Part shown: piece after piece, positions 6,477-8,479 of the stretch
How the letters are laid out: each line of letters starts with the position of its first letter
How positions within the stretch are numbered: position 1 is the stretch's first letter
Source of the DNA: Clostridium sp.
GTDB lineage: Bacteria > Bacillota > Clostridia > Lachnospirales > Lachnospiraceae
NCBI GenBank assembly: GCA_004554205.1
Contig: SFNH01000102.1
Span: 1 to 8,479, forward strand
Direction of reading: 5' to 3'
DNA: 8,479 nt
The notes under the pieces: model-generated
Told to the model about the DNA's origin: nothing
The model's input: only the letters and a program-made list of their open reading frames with translations
Databases searched by the model: none
Program-made: the position numbers and the translations under genes

Positions 6477-6569
6477 ATGAAGAAAATACTATCTTTGATC
6501 CTCGCACTTATCTTCATCTGCTGCTTTTTTTGGTCATTCCTTCGCACAATGACTCCCGGCTGCTTGTGA
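6477..6569 (+). pseudogene. Signal-peptide part of the propeller gene, out of frame
   Basis: ATG at 6477 has AGGAG at 6466-6470, six bases away, the proper start of the downstream gene. It encodes MKKILSLILALIFICCFF, a lysine start plus a hydrophobic core typical of a Sec signal peptide. As written, the frame passes a run of seven T (6525-6531), reads on as WSFLRTM and stops at 6567. One more T would join it directly to the long frame that follows. Confidence 0.7.
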
Positions 6570-7462
6570 TCGAAAGCGACGGCTCCGGGTATGATCCCGC
6601 CCATAACAACGCCTTCGTCTATCAGCTCATCTCGCAGCAGGAAGCCAACCTTTCCGGCTATGCATTTGATGCAAGGCTTGTGGGTGACACGGTCTATTGG
6701 CTTGGGTTGGTGCCGGATGAAAGCGGCAAAAGATCTATGCATTTACTGAAAACCGATCTTTCCGGCAGCAGCACCGAAACGGTGTATGCCCCTCCGGCCG
6801 GCTATCAGTTCATCGAGGCCATGTCCTCCGATAGCTGCTATGTGGTATGGGCCGAATACGACGGTGAAAACGGCGTCTCCGATGATAAGCCGCTTGTGCT
6901 CAAATCCCATAACTGCGCCACCGGCGAGATCACCACGCTTGCCTCCACCAATATCGTTTCCGGGGCGTTCTCTGATTTCCCCGTCAATAACGGCTATATC
7001 ACCTATCTCCGGCGGGTCGATAACGGCTTTGACATCATCGGCTACCAGCTGGGAACCGGTACCGAGCAAAAGCTGGTGACGGTATCTGCGCAGCCGAAGA
7101 ACTACGCCTTTGACGGAAAGCGTTTGGTATGGGCCGATGATGAACAGCTTTATACCATGGCTGCCGGTGAGACCGAGCCGCAAAAGGTCGATGTCGGCAC
7201 CGGTGTAGTGGACTGTAATATCTACGACGGCAGGTACATTATTTTCTGTCAGGATTTCGTCCTGAAGGTGTATGATACCGCTGCAGGGAAGGTGGTTTTC
7301 TCCGCTTCCGATCTTGAAAACTGGACGGAGGACTCGCTGATGCTCAACTTCTTCACCCTGGATGCGGAGGCGGGAGTTGTGGTGGCCGAGCGCACGACCA
7401 GAGCTGAAAAAAGCAGCAATTATTCTGTCTTCACCTTAAAATTTGTCCCCGAGAACGGGTAA
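6530..7462 (+). CDS. Secreted beta-propeller-like protein (frameshifted at 5' end)
   Basis: The open frame from a TTG codon gives 310 aa, but the true start is probably ATG 6477. With one base restored in the T-run (6525-6531) the protein is 328 aa, with a signal peptide running into LVIPSHNDSRLLVIES. The mature part has repeated beta-strand signatures separated by 40-55 residues: DTVYWLGL, YVVWAEYD, GYITYLRR, KRLVWADDEQLYT and GRYIIFCQDFVLKVYD. These resemble blades of a TolB/DUF5050-type six-bladed propeller. No catalytic residues are recognisable; a role in ligand or envelope sensing outside the membrane is a guess. TTG 6530 has no ribosome binding site. It lies upstream of the sigma-factor gene on the same strand with 166 bp between, so it is not clearly in that operon. 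It could be a natural slippage site, a real mutation or an assembly error. Confidence 0.7.
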   Translation: MVIPSHNDSRLLVIESDGSGYDPAHNNAFVYQLISQQEANLSGYAFDARLVGDTVYWLGLVPDESGKRSMHLLKTDLSGSSTETVYAPPAGYQFIEAMSSDSCYVVWAEYDGENGVSDDKPLVLKSHNCATGEITTLASTNIVSGAFSDFPVNNGYITYLRRVDNGFDIIGYQLGTGTEQKLVTVSAQPKNYAFDGKRLVWADDEQLYTMAAGETEPQKVDVGTGVVDCNIYDGRYIIFCQDFVLKVYDTAAGKVVFSASDLENWTEDSLMLNFFTLDAEAGVVVAERTTRAEKSSNYSVFTLKFVPENG

Positions 7463-7568
7463 GCTGTACCTACGGCAACACAAAAGCACCATTCCTGCCA
7501 GGGGCAAGGGTGTGGTCTTTCGGAGGCTGCGTCCTTCCCTTGGATATTAAATACGGGAGGTCCGTCTC

Positions 7569-7598
7569 TTGTTGAAAGTTGCCTTTTTATGATATTAT
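7569..7598 (+). promoter_or_regulatory. Candidate promoter of the sigma-factor operon
   Basis: TTGTTG (7569-7574), 18 bases, then TATTAT (7593-7598), a housekeeping-type promoter; TTGAAA (7572-7577) is an alternative -35 with a short 15-base spacer. It is about 30 bp before the sigma-factor ATG. No repeat or operator is evident around it. Confidence 0.45.
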
Positions 7599-7628
7599 CA
7601 AGAAAAAGACTAAAGGAGTGAGGACACC

Positions 7629-8198
7629 ATGCTGCCGCTATTTATTTTAGCCATTGAAAATGATGATGACCGGCAATTTGTCGCTGATATATACACACGG
7701 TACCGGCCGGCGCTGTATCGAAAAGCGCAAAAGGTTCTGCATGATAATGACCGCGCCGAGGAAGCGGTCCACGAGGCAATGCTGCGGGTCATCCGGTATC
7801 TCGATCGGGTGAGGGAAATCCCGTCGGACGAGCTGCTGCCATACCTTATTACCATCGTGCAGACAACCAGCATTTCCATCTACAACAAGTACAAGCAGCA
7901 CCGGGAAACGGTTTTCGGAGCTGCGGAGGACTGGGCGGCCTGCCTCTCTGATAACGGTAGTTGTATTGATGATATCTTGATCCGCGAAGACCGAATAGAA
8001 TTACTGAAAATGTGTCTGAAGCAGCTGACGCAGAGGGAAATCGATATCCTGAACTACTTCTATACATTAGATTTACCGCAAAAAGAAATTGCCGGGCTGA
8101 CCGGGCTCACTACGGGGAATGTGCGCTTAATTATTTCCCGTGCAAAGAAAAAAGTACTGGCAGCCTATGATGAGAGAGGAGGCTTTGATTATGAGTAA
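7629..8198 (+). CDS. ECF-like sigma-70 family RNA polymerase sigma factor
   Basis: A 189-aa two-domain sigma factor. Region 2 is at about 12-90: the DIYTRYRPALYRKAQKVL helix, then DRAEEAVHEAMLRVIRYL, the usual core-binding pattern. Region 4 is at about 122-178: LKQLTQREIDILNYFYTLDL, then the helix-turn-helix QKEIAGLTGLTTGNVRLIISRAKKK. Length is typical for ECF factors. ATG at 7629 is preceded by AAGGAG at 7613-7618. It overlaps the next gene by 8 bp, which fits a sigma/anti-sigma pair under translational coupling. The cognate signal and target promoter are not visible. Confidence 0.9.
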   Translation: MLPLFILAIENDDDRQFVADIYTRYRPALYRKAQKVLHDNDRAEEAVHEAMLRVIRYLDRVREIPSDELLPYLITIVQTTSISIYNKYKQHRETVFGAAEDWAACLSDNGSCIDDILIREDRIELLKMCLKQLTQREIDILNYFYTLDLPQKEIAGLTGLTTGNVRLIISRAKKKVLAAYDERGGFDYE

Positions 8199-8479
8199 GT
8201 ACCCATTGGATCAAGAGGCATTGGTAGAGGAATATGGCGATTTACTTATAAAGATTGCGCTGAAAGCCTATATGAAGGAGCAGGCACAGCTGCTGGAGCA
8301 GGAGGAGGCTGAAGCTGCCCCGATTCCCGCGCCAAAGGGGAATGTGGTTGCAGCGGCATTCCGGCAGATCAACCTGGAGGACGCCAAAGAGACGGTCCTA
8401 TCCGGGCTGAAAAAGGGTGTTACCCGCGTCGCTGTGGTGCTGCTGGCTGCAGCCATCACCTTCACCACGGCCTTTGCGG
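8191..8479 (+). CDS. Probable membrane-bound anti-sigma factor, N-terminal part
   Basis: Starts at ATG 8191 with GAGGAGG at 8176-8182 inside the sigma-factor gene, and runs off the right edge after 96 codons. The first 50 residues are acidic and helical (MSKYPLDQEALVEEYGDLLI at the start, then an E/Q-rich stretch) and would be cytoplasmic. From about residue 80 a hydrophobic segment (VAVVLLAAAITFTTAFA) forms a single membrane helix. Such a protein directly after an ECF sigma gene usually binds and holds the sigma factor at the membrane. No zinc-binding HxxxCxxC motif is present, so it is not a ZAS-type anti-sigma; the DUF4367-type group is possible. The extracellular domain lies outside the window. 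Confidence 0.7.
   Translation, partial: MSKYPLDQEALVEEYGDLLIKIALKAYMKEQAQLLEQEEAEAAPIPAPKGNVVAAAFRQINLEDAKETVLSGLKKGVTRVAVVLLAAAITFTTAFA

Noticed and set aside
7505..7542. CAAGGG / CCCTTG inverted repeat in the gap before the sigma gene
   Set aside because: Six-base stem with a 26-base loop and no T-run; too weak to call a terminator or structured RNA.

Overview
The window is chromosomal DNA from an endospore-forming Firmicute. The strongest evidence is a full-length SpoVT (178 aa, the family's usual size) and classical AGGAGG ribosome binding sites. Moderate-to-high GC, a Na+/phosphate symporter with a PhoU tail, and a sigma factor/small anti-sigma-like pair fit a gut-type clostridium of the Oscillospiraceae/Ruminococcaceae kind; that lineage is inference from gene style, not proven by the sequence.

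Positions 1-128: edge of the window, with a short hairpin and a sequence that looks like the terminal inverted repeat of an IS3-type element, ending about 30 bp from the stop of the first gene. Positions 129-4154, all on the minus strand: a phosphate-starvation module. Transcription starts near 4105 and runs through a PhoP/PhoB-type response regulator (4047-3370), then a PhoR-type histidine kinase (3377-2028, 8-bp overlap), then a Na+/Pi cotransporter with C-terminal PhoU repeats (1886-129). Both the regulator operon and the transporter carry the same promoter layout: TTTACA hexamers, two of them on an 11-bp step, placed 7 bp upstream of a GATAAT/GATATT -10. This is what an autoregulated Pho regulon should look like.

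Positions 4155-4846, plus strand: spoVT, with a candidate forespore-type promoter upstream and a strong stem-loop terminator downstream. It faces an ImmA/IrrE-type metallopeptidase gene (5367-4855, minus strand) convergently.

Positions 5381-6476: a scarred accessory stretch. Upstream of immA on the minus strand there is a short hydrophilic reading-frame tail but no repressor gene. Facing away is a ricin-lectin plus M23-peptidase-like reading frame with no ribosome binding site and a missing C-terminal zinc motif. It ends in 17 codons that look like the translation start of another, lost gene.

Positions 6477-7462: a secreted beta-propeller-like protein whose signal peptide is out of frame with the body because of a run of seven T. 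Positions 7569-8479: a promoter, an ECF-like sigma factor and, overlapping it by 8 bp, the start of a probable membrane-anchored anti-sigma factor cut by the window edge. There are no rRNA, tRNA or CRISPR features.
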